Part shown: positions 43,279 through 51,229 of the stretch, in pieces | How positions within the stretch are numbered: the stretch's first letter is position 1 | How the letters are laid out: each line of letters begins with the position of its first letter | Made by a program: the position numbers and the translations under genes | Source: GAS188 sp044445965 | GTDB taxonomy: Bacteria > Pseudomonadota > Alphaproteobacteria > Rhizobiales > Beijerinckiaceae | Assembly (NCBI GenBank): GCA_044445965.1 | Contig: JBIOEJ010000007.1 | Coordinates: forward strand, 1 to 64,000 | DNA: 64,000 nt | Reading direction: 5' to 3' | Notes under the pieces: generated by a model | What the model was told of the DNA's origin: nothing | Databases searched by the model: none | The model's input: the letters and a program-made list of their open reading frames with translations, nothing else

Positions 43279-44172
43279 TCAAGGACCGAACAGCACGAGC
43301 TCGGTGTAGGCAAGGTCGCCGAGTCGCGGCGTATTCGGCCCCTTGAAATATTTGCGACCCCAGGATTCCCTGTAGGTTCCGATCAGGCCGTCGACTGGCC
43401 CATTCGCATCGAGCGCCACGAACAGCGCCCCACGCTTGAGGAGAAAGCGGCCCAGCGCTCCCGCGAAACGCGTGAACGCCGCGATGTCGCGGCAATAGAT
43501 GAGCTGAGCGCAGGGAATGCGGAACGGGCCCTTCTTGGCCTTGAGCGGCAGGAAGACGAACGGGTGGGCGCCGTCGGCGGCTGTGCACACGAGGCTGAGG
43601 CAGCCATATCCTGCATGCGCGATCAGGAGCTCGGCTTCGGGCATCGATGCATGAGCCCGCCGCGGCGCGCCGGCCTGGACCTCGCGCACCGTTGCCCTCG
43701 AGGCTCGGTTCAGGGCGGCGGCTGCCAGGAATTGTCCGCTGCTGTAGCACCTGAACCCCTGTGCCTCCACGGTCGACCAGGTGTGCTTGGCGGGCGAGAC
43801 GTTGAGATATGTGACCTCCTTGTGCCTGAGCGCGAAGGAGACCAGGAGCGAGGCGTGGCTTCTGAAGGCAGGTTCCACGTACCAGCTCGAGATATTGCAC
43901 CGCGTCGTGGTCTGCCCGTCGGCCTCGACCGAGGCAAACAGCAGGAGCACGACGCCGACCGGTGCGCCATCGTTTTCGAGCAGATAGCCGTAGGTCGGAT
44001 AGCCGGGCGCTACCGGGTGCACCCTTTGGCGCTCCAAACCCCGCAGCCAATATTGCCGCCCGCGTTCCGGAAACCCCTTCGTCAGAAGATCGACGATTGC
44101 GGGGATATCGCGGTCGAGGATTTGCCGGCAGCGGATCTTCACTTGAGAGGCTTTGGACGACGCATTCACCAT
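43279..44172 (-). CDS. GNAT-like acyltransferase
   Basis: A 297-residue protein. The first half resembles the GNAT fold: VKIRCRQILDRDIPAIVDLLTKGFPERG, YGYLLENDGAPVGVVLLLF and ISSWYVEPAFRSHASLLVSFALRHK, with the expected beta-bulge region. The second half (from about 150) is not recognised and may be a second degenerate GNAT module. The substrate is unknown. ATG 44172 is used. It is divergent from the carrier-protein gene at 44247, 74 bases away, and upstream of the esterase, which suggests acyl transfer from the carrier. Confidence 0.75.
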   Translation of the reverse strand: MVNASSKASQVKIRCRQILDRDIPAIVDLLTKGFPERGRQYWLRGLERQRVHPVAPGYPTYGYLLENDGAPVGVVLLLFASVEADGQTTTRCNISSWYVEPAFRSHASLLVSFALRHKEVTYLNVSPAKHTWSTVEAQGFRCYSSGQFLAAAALNRASRATVREVQAGAPRRAHASMPEAELLIAHAGYGCLSLVCTAADGAHPFVFLPLKAKKGPFRIPCAQLIYCRDIAAFTRFAGALGRFLLKRGALFVALDANGPVDGLIGTYRESWGRKYFKGPNTPRLGDLAYTELVLFGP

Positions 44173-44246
44173 ACCGGGCCCGGAAACTTGATTTGCGGTT
44201 TCGGAACAAGATAACTGAGGCCACATCAACATGGGGCGCGTAGCGC

Positions 44247-44492
44247 ATGTCTGTTAAGTCGACGATAATTTTCGAGATCAACGAGGTTGCATCCGAACAA
44301 GGAAAAGCCGTAGCGCCGATAAGTGACGATTTGGTGCTGCTCGACTCCGGTCTCGACTCCTTGTGCTTCGCGATCCTGGTCGCCAGACTGGAAGACAAGC
44401 TTGGCGTCGATCCCTTCACCGCGGCAGATGACGTCTACTTCCCGGTGACTTTCGGAGACTTCGTGAGATTCTATGAAGACGCAGCAAAATAG
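44247..44492 (+). CDS. Acyl carrier protein-like protein
   Basis: An 81-residue acidic protein with the carrier-protein fold. The phosphopantetheine attachment motif is LLDSGLDSLCFAILVARLEDKLGVD, with Ser38 as the acceptor. The helix-2 context and length match discrete ACPs rather than housekeeping AcpP, whose motif is DSLDxVE. It overlaps the AMP-ligase gene by 20 bases, so ligase and carrier are probably partners. A dedicated carrier suggests secondary or envelope metabolism. Confidence 0.88.
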   Translation: MSVKSTIIFEINEVASEQGKAVAPISDDLVLLDSGLDSLCFAILVARLEDKLGVDPFTAADDVYFPVTFGDFVRFYEDAAK

Positions 44493-45879
44493 ATCGAGCT
44501 CTTTGCTTGGCGCGCTGCGTGACGCGGGGGAATTGTCGAATCGGAAATTGCTCGGCCCGGACGCAAGCGTGGCTTTGCGCGATCTCGTGCAGGGGACGGC
44601 ACTCGCTGGACGATTGGAAAGCCTTGCGGGCCGCTCCATCCTCATCGCCACCGGCGGCCAGCTCGCGACCGCGCTGGCGCTGATCGAGCTCGACGGCGTC
44701 GCGCGGCGCATGACGGTGTGTCCCGCCGATCTGCCGCCCGAATATCTGCCGCCCATCATCGCCGATGCCGGGGCGGAGGCTATTGTCGCCGACCCAGGCG
44801 CGAGCGTTTTCGATAGCCTCGGCCTGCCTCTCTTCCCTTGCGCCTTGCCGATCGCTCCGCGCGCCGAGAGCGCGGCTTCCCGACATGAGACCGAATGGGT
44901 GCTGCTGACCTCCGGAACGACAGGCGTCCCTAAGCTCGTCATGCACAGCCTCAAAGGCTTGACGGGCGCCATCAAACCCACGCCCGCACGCGAACGTCCG
45001 ATCGTTTGGGGCACTTTCTACGACATCCGGCGCTATGGGGGGCTGCAGATATTTCTGCGCGCCGTCACCGGGACGGGATCGCTGGTGCTCTCGAGCGCGG
45101 GCGAGCCGGTCGCCGACCACCTCCATCGCCTGGCAAGATGCGGGGTGACGCATCTATCGGGCACGCCGTCTCATTGGCGTCGCGCCCTCATGAGCCCGGC
45201 CGCCGGCACGATCGCGCCGGAATATGTGCGCCTGTCGGGCGAGATCGCCGATCAGGCGATCCTCGACAATCTGCGTCGCGCCTATCCCGATGCCGCGATC
45301 GGCCATGCCTACGCTTCGACCGAAGCCGGGGTGGGCTTCGAGGTCACCGACGGGCTCGAGGGTTTTCCGGCAAGCTTGATGGGGCGCGACGGGGACGTGC
45401 AGATGAAGCTCGAGGATGGGTCGTTGCGCATCCGCTCGGCGCGCACCGCGAGCCTTTACGTCGGAAGCTCGGGCGCGACCCTCGTGGACGAGGAGGGCTT
45501 CGTCGACACCGGTGACATGCTGGAACTTCGCGGTGATCGCTACTATTTCATCGGGCGCCGAGGCGGCATCATCAATGTCGGCGGGTTGAAGGTGCATCCC
45601 GAGGAGGTCGAGGCGATCATCAACCGCCATGAGAGCGTGAGGATGTCGCTCGTGAAGGGGAGGCGAAATCTCGTCACGGGCGCCATCGTCGTCGCCGATA
45701 TCGTCTTGAACGACGAAGCTTTAGCCGCCGGCAGCGGCGTCAGCGATCAGGAGATCAAGAGCGCGATCCTGCGGGCCTGCCGCGAGTCGTTGCCGCCCTA
45801 CAAGGTTCCGGCTTCCATTCGCTTCGTTCCCTCGCTCGATGTCACGGCCGCCGGGAAGCTCGTGCGCTCCAATGCGTAA
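44473..45879 (+). CDS. AMP-dependent acyl (or aryl) ligase, ANL superfamily
   Basis: A 468-residue adenylating enzyme. Motifs are A3 VLLTSGTTGVPKLVMH, A5 IGHAYASTEAGVGFE, A7 VDTGDML, A8 YFIGRRGGIINVGGLKVHPEEVEAII and the catalytic Lys in A10 TAAGKLVRSNA. It is shorter than most ANL enzymes because the N-terminal domain is trimmed by about 60 residues. It overlaps the carrier-protein gene upstream and the SDR gene downstream, so it probably loads the carrier. The substrate is unknown. Confidence 0.88.
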   Translation: MKTQQNRSSSLLGALRDAGELSNRKLLGPDASVALRDLVQGTALAGRLESLAGRSILIATGGQLATALALIELDGVARRMTVCPADLPPEYLPPIIADAGAEAIVADPGASVFDSLGLPLFPCALPIAPRAESAASRHETEWVLLTSGTTGVPKLVMHSLKGLTGAIKPTPARERPIVWGTFYDIRRYGGLQIFLRAVTGTGSLVLSSAGEPVADHLHRLARCGVTHLSGTPSHWRRALMSPAAGTIAPEYVRLSGEIADQAILDNLRRAYPDAAIGHAYASTEAGVGFEVTDGLEGFPASLMGRDGDVQMKLEDGSLRIRSARTASLYVGSSGATLVDEEGFVDTGDMLELRGDRYYFIGRRGGIINVGGLKVHPEEVEAIINRHESVRMSLVKGRRNLVTGAIVVADIVLNDEALAAGSGVSDQEIKSAILRACRESLPPYKVPASIRFVPSLDVTAAGKLVRSNA

Positions 45880-46606
45880 CGTCGTCGTCACCGGCGCGAG
45901 CCGCGGGCTCGGCCTCGGGATCGCTCTCCGGCTCGCGCGAACCGGCTATCGCGTTCTCGCGATTGCCCGCAACGAGAGCGACCAGCTCAAGGCCGCGATG
46001 GGCGAGGCGCCTGGCGGCGAGGCGGGATTGCTGCATTTCGAGCCGTTCGATCTCAGCGACATCAAAGCGATCCCCGGTTTGGTCAAAAAGCTTCGCCTCG
46101 AGTTCGGCGCGCTCTATGGGCTCGTCAACAATGCCGCGCTCGGCACCGACGGCCTCTTGGCCACGATGCACAACTCGCAGATCGAAAACCTGGTGCGCTT
46201 GAACACCTTGTCTCCGATCATCCTCACCAAATATGCGGTCCGCTCGATGATGGCCGAGGGCAGGGGGCGTATCGTCAACGTCGCCTCGATCATCGGTTTC
46301 ACCGGCTTCAGCGGCCTTGCCGTCTATGGCGCCACCAAGGCCTCGATGATCGGCCTGACGCGCTCGCTCGCGCGCGAGGTGGGGCGGCTCGGGATCAATG
46401 TGAATGCGGTGGCGCCGGGCTTCATGGAAACCGACATGACGCGCGGCCTAGGAGAGGACCAGCGCCGCAAGGTGGCGAGCCGCAGCGCCTTGCGCCGCTT
46501 GCCGGAAGTCGAGGATGTCGCGAGCGCGGTCGAATTCCTGCTCGGCGAGGGCGCGCGCAACATCACCGGCACGGTGCTCACGGTGGATGCGGGGAGCACC
46601 GCCTAG
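45872..46606 (+). CDS. SDR-family 3-oxoacyl-ACP reductase-like protein
   Basis: A 244-residue Rossmann-fold oxidoreductase. NAD(P) binding is by VVVTGASRGLGLGIALRLA, followed by GLVNNAALGTDG. The catalytic tetrad appears as VNVASIIG (Ser) and YGATKAS (Tyr, Lys), and VNAVAPGFMETDMT follows. This is the FabG-like classical SDR pattern. ATG 45872 overlaps the ligase stop by eight bases. In this operon it would reduce a keto group on the carrier-bound chain. Confidence 0.9.
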   Translation: MRNVVVTGASRGLGLGIALRLARTGYRVLAIARNESDQLKAAMGEAPGGEAGLLHFEPFDLSDIKAIPGLVKKLRLEFGALYGLVNNAALGTDGLLATMHNSQIENLVRLNTLSPIILTKYAVRSMMAEGRGRIVNVASIIGFTGFSGLAVYGATKASMIGLTRSLAREVGRLGINVNAVAPGFMETDMTRGLGEDQRRKVASRSALRRLPEVEDVASAVEFLLGEGARNITGTVLTVDAGSTA

Positions 46607-46617
46607 AACGCCATTTT

Positions 46618-46795
46618 CGTCATGGCCGTCCTCGGACTTGATCCGAGGATTGGCCCGGCCGTCCAGGCATTCTGTCAACGTCTGCCTTGGAGATGGGTCA
46701 AGGCGTGGATGGCCGCCAAAGCTCGACGCTCCGCTTCGAACGTCGATCAGAATAGACGGACGCGCGAAGCGCGTCCTTTTCGTGCGGCCATGACG
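46618..46795. repeat. 178-bp element with 11-bp terminal inverted repeats
   Basis: CGTCATGGCCG (46618–46628) and CGGCCATGACG (46785–46795) are perfect inverted ends. Inside are the hairpins CCTCGGACTTGATCCGAGG (46630–46648) and GGACGCGCGAAGCGCGTCC (46758–46776). The motif GTCATGGCC…CGGCC is common in rhizobiales intergenic repeats as I recall. It fills the gap between the SDR gene and the convergent amino acid:carrier ligase gene and codes for nothing recognisable. Confidence 0.8.
46758..46780 (+). terminator. Hairpin followed by T run, end of carrier–ligase–SDR operon
   Basis: GGACGCGC and GCGCGTCC form a perfect 8-bp stem with a GAA loop at 46758–46776, followed directly by TTTT. It sits 152 bases after the SDR stop, inside the 178-bp repeat element. 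It could be a rho-independent terminator for the plus-strand operon. Confidence 0.5.
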
Positions 46796-46862
46796 GTGAG
46801 GTAGGGATCGTACCCCAATACTCGCAAGCGTCCCGCAAACGGGAGAAGGGGCGCGGCGACGC

Positions 46863-47801
46863 TCAGATCCCCAGTGCTCCTCGGACGCGCGCGGGCCATT
46901 CGCGGACATCGAGACCATGCGTCCAGAACAGGGCCACTGCCAGCCGGTCCATGCCGAACGCCGCGCAGCCGGTATGGGCGACCGCGCCGGCCTGGTTGCG
47001 CAGGCCCCAGACCTCTCCGAAATGCTCTCGATGATTGTTGAAGCTCATGCAGGCGGTCGGGCGCTCGGCGGAGCGCAACGGAACGAGCAGCTCGAACTTC
47101 AGCGATTGCTGGAGCTGGCTGATCGCCATCATCTGGCCGGTGCGGCCGAAGAACGGGTCGCTCGCCTGGTCGATCTTGCAGGGAAGCAGCAGCTCATCCG
47201 CCATCTCCAGGCCGCGCTCGATCCAGCGCTCGCGGAACTGGCCGACCTCCTCCGGGGAGCCGATGCAGACGTATTCGCGCATGCGGAAGGATTGCAGGCG
47301 ATCGATTTGACGCGAAGGCTCCCGCCGGAAGCAATCGCAGGCGACATCGAACCGCAATCCGCCCGCGGGCACGGGCCCGCGTTCCGCCGCCAAGGGATAG
47401 ACCGGGTAGCAGGAAGCGGGAGTGAGCACGAGATCGGCGGCGCTCAGCGAGGACGTCCAGTCGCCGCCCCCCTCGAAGCGGCCGACGGCCGATTGAATAT
47501 CGGCGTCGGTCCCATGCAGCGCGCAGACGCAGCCCAGCAGATTGGGGAAGCTCTTGAGATAGCCCGCCTTCTCGAGATGCCGGCGGCTCATCACGGGCGG
47601 AAACCTGAGGACTTCCGTCCCCGGCTCACGCCGGCGGGTGATGAAGGCCGAAAGGGCTTCCACCACCTCCTCGTAGGGACCGGTGCGCGCATACACGCCC
47701 TCCGCGTCCATGGTGCGGAAGAGCGTGGCCCTCAGCGAATCTTCCGACTGCTTCGGTTCGGGGGCATCCTGATTTGCTCTGGACCTGACGGCGACATTCA
47801 T
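46863..47801 (-). CDS. Amino acid:[carrier protein] ligase, atypical SerRS homologue
   Basis: A 312-residue class II synthetase-like protein without a tRNA-binding arm. It resembles the Bradyrhizobium/Agrobacterium enzymes that activate glycine or alanine and transfer it to a carrier protein's phosphopantetheine arm. Motif 2 is CDCFRREPSRQIDRLQSFRMREYV and motif 3 is GCAAFGMDRLAVALF. With ATG 47801 as start, Cys131 (TPASCYP), Glu176 (RMREY) and Cys279 (HTGCAAF) fall at the positions I recall for the active-site zinc ligands of Bll0957, which supports this start over ATG 47816; GGAG also lies nine bases upstream. It is downstream of an acyl-CoA-dehydrogenase-like gene. Confidence 0.92.
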   Translation of the reverse strand: MNVAVRSRANQDAPEPKQSEDSLRATLFRTMDAEGVYARTGPYEEVVEALSAFITRRREPGTEVLRFPPVMSRRHLEKAGYLKSFPNLLGCVCALHGTDADIQSAVGRFEGGGDWTSSLSAADLVLTPASCYPVYPLAAERGPVPAGGLRFDVACDCFRREPSRQIDRLQSFRMREYVCIGSPEEVGQFRERWIERGLEMADELLLPCKIDQASDPFFGRTGQMMAISQLQQSLKFELLVPLRSAERPTACMSFNNHREHFGEVWGLRNQAGAVAHTGCAAFGMDRLAVALFWTHGLDVREWPARVRGALGI

Positions 47802-47883
47802 TGCGTTGAACTCCATCTACGCGGTTCGATCGCCTCGGCAGGTCCATGTCGCAAATGGACCGGCCGAAGGCGCTCCTTGCCCG

Positions 47884-49125
47884 TCAATCCGTCAATGATG
47901 CCGGGGTGGCGCCCATCAACAGGGCGGTCGAGATATTCGAGATGATGCGGTCATTGTTGATCATCAGCGGGGACGACAGCACATCGCGCAGATGGCGGCT
48001 GACGCTGAATTCGCCGTCATTGCGATAGCCGGACAGCCCGCAGGCGCGCAGCGCGCTCATCACGGTCGCGACCGCCAACTCCGCCGCGTCGACCTTCGTC
48101 AAGTTGATCATCGTCTGAAAGTCGATCGAGGCGAGCGCCCGTTCGTCCTCCGCGGCCGCTTCGTATCGCCCGAGAGCGCAAGCCACGAGGCTGCGCAGCA
48201 TGCCGAGCGAAGAGCTCGCCTTGGCGAACTGCGCGGCGCCGGGCGGGAGCTGGCCGTTCGCCTGACGCGAGGCCTTGCGGATGAAGGAACGGGCACGCTC
48301 GACGGCGTCGGTCGCGATCCCTGCCCAGGCACCGGCCCACATCAGATGGGCGACCGGCGTCATGGTCCGGGCATGAATCTTTTTGTACGGGTCGGGCAGG
48401 ATCTGACCGATTTCCCCCGAGGCCTTGAGCGTGAAGCCGGCGCTGCAGGTGCCCCGCATGCCGAGCGTGTCCCAGGTGAGCTTTGGTTCGAGCGAATAGT
48501 CCTCCTTCGTGAAAGCGACGAGCACCTGATCCGAGCTCGAAGCGTCGGCCGAGCGGCGCGCCGTCGTGACGATGCCGTCGGCCTGGGCGCCGTAGGAGAT
48601 GACCGCGGCGTTCCTCTCCAAGGCGATGCGGGCGCCGTCCCGCTCGATGGGAGCTTGGCTCGCGCGGACATTGCCGCCCCCCTGACCTTCGGTCGTCGAC
48701 GAAGCGAGCAGCATCTGCTCGGCGCAGAGCCGGCGCAGCAGGCGTTCATGCCAGGGGCTGCCGCGACCATGTCGGACCAGGCACGCCACCTTGGTCTGAT
48801 GCATGGCATAGATCATCGCCGTCGACGAGCAGGCGCGGCCGAGGCGGTAGCAAATATCGACGCCGTCCGAGACGCTGGCCCCTTCCCCGCCGAGTTCCTG
48901 CGGCACCATGATGCCCAACAGGCGTTGCTCCCTGGCGGCAGCGATTGCTTCCTCGGGAAAGCGCGCCGCCTCGTCCACGGCCACTGCGTGGCGGGCGGCC
49001 GCCGCCATGACGATCTTGGCGCGCCCCTCGATGTCCCGGTACATATGACCGGGCTTGCCCGAGCGGTCACGCACCCCCGCCTGGGCTCTCGTCAGGTTGG
49101 CTTCGCGAATATTGAGCACGGTCAT
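47884..49125 (-). CDS. Acyl-CoA dehydrogenase-like flavoprotein, adjacent to aminoacyl-carrier ligase
   Basis: A 413-residue protein with the acyl-CoA dehydrogenase fold: an N-terminal helical domain (FPEEAIAAAREQRLLGIMVPQELGGEGASVSDGVDICYRLGRAC), a beta domain (LLASSTTEGQGGGNVRAS … WDTLGMRGTCSAGFTLKA) and a C-terminal four-helix domain. It binds FAD and probably desaturates or oxidises a thioester-bound substrate. Being 82 bases upstream of the aminoacyl-carrier ligase, its substrate may be an aminoacyl-S-carrier, as prolyl-carrier oxidases do in pyrrole pathways. ATG 49125 overlaps a small ORF by four bases. Confidence 0.85.
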   Translation of the reverse strand: MTVLNIREANLTRAQAGVRDRSGKPGHMYRDIEGRAKIVMAAAARHAVAVDEAARFPEEAIAAAREQRLLGIMVPQELGGEGASVSDGVDICYRLGRACSSTAMIYAMHQTKVACLVRHGRGSPWHERLLRRLCAEQMLLASSTTEGQGGGNVRASQAPIERDGARIALERNAAVISYGAQADGIVTTARRSADASSSDQVLVAFTKEDYSLEPKLTWDTLGMRGTCSAGFTLKASGEIGQILPDPYKKIHARTMTPVAHLMWAGAWAGIATDAVERARSFIRKASRQANGQLPPGAAQFAKASSSLGMLRSLVACALGRYEAAAEDERALASIDFQTMINLTKVDAAELAVATVMSALRACGLSGYRNDGEFSVSRHLRDVLSSPLMINNDRIISNISTALLMGATPASLTD

Positions 49126-49247
49126 CGTCTCGCTCGTTCGCCGACATTGGAGAAGTGGCCCCGACTTGCGAGGCTATGCACCGGAGCCGCACGGCTTACG
49201 GCCGGCGAACGTTCGGAAGTGATCGGCCCTTGTCTCAGCATGAACAT
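49122..49247 (-). CDS. 41-residue small ORF coupled to the dehydrogenase gene
   Basis: ATG 49247 is preceded by AGGAG with ideal six-base spacing. It encodes 41 residues, starting MFMLRQGPITSERSPAVSRA and ending in RRR-type basic residues, and its TGA overlaps the dehydrogenase ATG (ATGA). The dehydrogenase itself lacks a good ribosome-binding site, so it may rely on re-initiation after this ORF. No family is recognised. It could be a leader peptide, a genuine small protein, or a precursor peptide; the evidence only shows a strong start signal and coupling. Confidence 0.5.
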   Translation of the reverse strand: MFMLRQGPITSERSPAVSRAAPVHSLASRGHFSNVGERARR

Positions 49248-49570
49248 CACGCACTCCTGAGGCGGCCCCACGTTTCGAATTGAGACAGTGGCGGGTTCGC
49301 CCGCAGCCCGCGCTGCAATGAATGGGCCGACGCCGAGGGCCTTGGCAGCTAGCATGCGAAATCGTTCAAATGCCAGGTAAAATACGGAGTAGTACCGGCC
49401 ATCGGATAGACTGCAAAGCCCTCGGAAGTCGGAAGCCGCGTACTCGGTAAAATTGGGCGCAAAGATTTGACGATATTGTCGAATTTGAGCTATACAGAGA
49501 TGAGGAGACGGCATTCCGTTTGGGATGCGTCCCCTCAATTCACGAAATCGAGAATTCGAAGGAGCGTGAG
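49126..49570. other. Divergent control region, dehydrogenase operon and carrier-protein gene
   Basis: About 445 bases separate the two divergent genes; part of it is the 41-residue ORF (49122–49247). The rest, 49248–49570, is less GC-rich than the genome average and has no recognised gene. A sigma70-type promoter for the carrier-protein gene is annotated at 49467–49496. I found no clear promoter for the minus-strand operon, though AT-rich sequence near 49370–49400 would fit. Confidence 0.5.
49467..49496 (+). promoter_or_regulatory. Sigma70-type promoter for the carrier-protein gene
   Basis: TTGACG (49467–49472) and TATACA (49491–49496) stand 18 bases apart and fit the −35/−10 consensus well, unusual in this GC-rich window. 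The predicted start is near 49503, giving a leader of about 65 bases before ATG 49571. It implies strong, separate expression of the carrier. Confidence 0.6.
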
Positions 49571-49846
49571 ATGCTGGACCGCCCCTCCGGCGAGCCGAGA
49601 GCCAGAGTGCTGAGGCTCGTTGGTGAAATCCTCGAGAAGAATTCGATCGTTCCATCGACCCCGATCGGCGACGAGCTGACGGATATCGGCCTCGGCTCGA
49701 TCGATATGGTCAACCTCATGTTGGCGGTTGAAGCGGAATTCGACATCACCATCCCGCAATCCGAGCTGACTATCGAGAATTTTCGCTCGATCTCTACTAT
49801 CGAATTATTGATCGATCGACTGACGAAGCAAATCGTTTCTCTGTAA
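49571..49846 (+). CDS. Carrier protein, likely partner of the aminoacyl ligase
   Basis: A 91-residue acidic carrier protein. The phosphopantetheine site is DELTDIGLGSIDMVNLMLAVEAEFDI, with Ser43. Following PQSELTIENFRSISTIELLIDRL is the usual helix 3–4 region. ATG 49571 is supported by GGAG six bases upstream. In Bradyrhizobium the aminoacyl:[CP] ligases are encoded next to small carriers of this size, so this is the probable substrate of the ligase at 46863. It converges with the polymerase gene downstream. Confidence 0.88.
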   Translation: MLDRPSGEPRARVLRLVGEILEKNSIVPSTPIGDELTDIGLGSIDMVNLMLAVEAEFDITIPQSELTIENFRSISTIELLIDRLTKQIVSL

Positions 49847-49897
49847 TCGGGCCGCCGCTCGGCCGCTCTCTTCCCTTCGCCCGAAGGGTAGCGTGCG

Positions 49898-51229
49898 TCA
49901 GTGCAGGCGTGGAGAAGAAGAATCCGTGCACGGCCAAGCGGTCCTCGAGCGCTCGCCCGAGGGCGGGCGCAGCAAGATCAAGTCGACGATCACCAGAATG
50001 CCCAATGCCAAGGTCTTGCCGCCGAGGCTCAACGATCCCGACACCAGGATCAAGAAAAAGATCATGGTCCAGATAGCCCCCTTGCCCGAATGCCGCATTA
50101 GATCGATGCAGAAGGCGCCGAAGCCGACGAGGAAGAGGAGGCTCGGCACCGCCCCATAGGTCAGTAGGAGGCTTACCCAGAAGCTCTCGATGCCGAATTC
50201 GATGCCTTCGGTCCACATCAGGGAATGCAACAGATCCTGGTCGGGGCCGAACAGCAATTGGAAGGCCGAGAAGCGCGGGATGAGCTCGAACATGACGATG
50301 CGCGCTTCGGCGCTGCGGTTGTCGGAGACGAAGAAGCGCTCGAGAAGCGGGTCGAAGAAGCCTGCGCCATAGGCGCCCGCCAGGGCGACCACCAGAAGGG
50401 GCAGGAGACCGAGGAAGCAGGCGGCCGTCGCGATGTGGAAGCGGCGCCCCGCGAGGATGCGTCCGATCCCCCGCAAGGTGAGTAGCCCGATGAGGCCAAG
50501 CGTCGTCACCGTGGCCAAGCGCGCCCCGAAGGACACCATGGCGGTGAGCTGCAGCAAGATGGCCATGGGTCGCATCCAACCGGGCAGGTCGCGGCCGCCT
50601 CCCACCGCGAGCGCGATCACATAGATGCCCGTCAGCATCGCGTTGCCGAGCGGATGCCCGAACAGCGCCGTCGAGCGCCGATCGGCGAGGAGATCGATGC
50701 CCATGGCGATGAGCGGCGTCAATCTCCAGCCGCTTGCCATTTCGAAAAGGGCGAGCGTGGCGTTTGCCGCGTAGATGGCGTGAACGAGACGGGCCAAAAG
50801 ACGCGCATTCCCTTCATCGACGCCGTCGAGCACGATCAGTGCCAAGATCGGAAACAGAAACGTGTCGACGATCGGGGAAAGCGGCAGATGCAGGTTGACG
50901 GCCGCATAGGCGATCAGGACCACGACGGCCCAAAGGAAAGCCATCGCTCCGCCGTGGCGTCCCGCAGCGGCGATGAGGAATCGTGCGGGCCGGGGTTCGA
51001 GGAAGATCCTGACGAGGAATGTCGCTGCCAGGAGATAGGTCGCCGGATGGATCTTCGCCGCCAAGCTGCCGCCGGTTTCGTCGTAATTGACGCCGAGCCG
51101 AAGCAGCATCAGCGGCGAAATCGCAAAGGCGATGGCGATCGCGGCGACGGCAAGGAGGGAGAGAAGGAGGGGCGCGCGCGCCTCGCCGATGGTCTCGCCC
51201 GCCCGCGCGCCGACAGCGCCTGCCGGCAT
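49898..51229 (-). CDS. Wzy-like O-antigen/EPS polymerase
   Basis: A 443-residue protein with about 11 or 12 membrane helices, including a long hydrophilic loop (about 295–340) with RSAEARIVMFELIPRFSAFQLLFGPDQDLLHSLM. The pattern, helices plus one large periplasmic loop with Arg and His, fits the Wzy/O-antigen ligase superfamily. It is a polymerase candidate because it sits directly after the Wzz fusion gene; a ligase role is less likely. ATG 51229 overlaps the stop of that gene by one base. Confidence 0.8.
   Translation of the reverse strand: MPAGAVGARAGETIGEARAPLLLSLLAVAAIAIAFAISPLMLLRLGVNYDETGGSLAAKIHPATYLLAATFLVRIFLEPRPARFLIAAAGRHGGAMAFLWAVVVLIAYAAVNLHLPLSPIVDTFLFPILALIVLDGVDEGNARLLARLVHAIYAANATLALFEMASGWRLTPLIAMGIDLLADRRSTALFGHPLGNAMLTGIYVIALAVGGGRDLPGWMRPMAILLQLTAMVSFGARLATVTTLGLIGLLTLRGIGRILAGRRFHIATAACFLGLLPLLVVALAGAYGAGFFDPLLERFFVSDNRSAEARIVMFELIPRFSAFQLLFGPDQDLLHSLMWTEGIEFGIESFWVSLLLTYGAVPSLLFLVGFGAFCIDLMRHSGKGAIWTMIFFLILVSGSLSLGGKTLALGILVIVDLILLRPPSGERSRTAWPCTDSSSPRLH

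Noticed and set aside
46863..47801. Second seryl-tRNA synthetase
   Set aside because: It lacks the N-terminal tRNA-binding arm and has the Cys/Glu/Cys pattern of aminoacyl:[carrier protein] ligases; a full serS is at 11564.
47992..49260. Plus-strand open frame of 422 codons opposite the dehydrogenase
   Set aside because: No domain likeness; the minus-strand frame has all acyl-CoA dehydrogenase domains.
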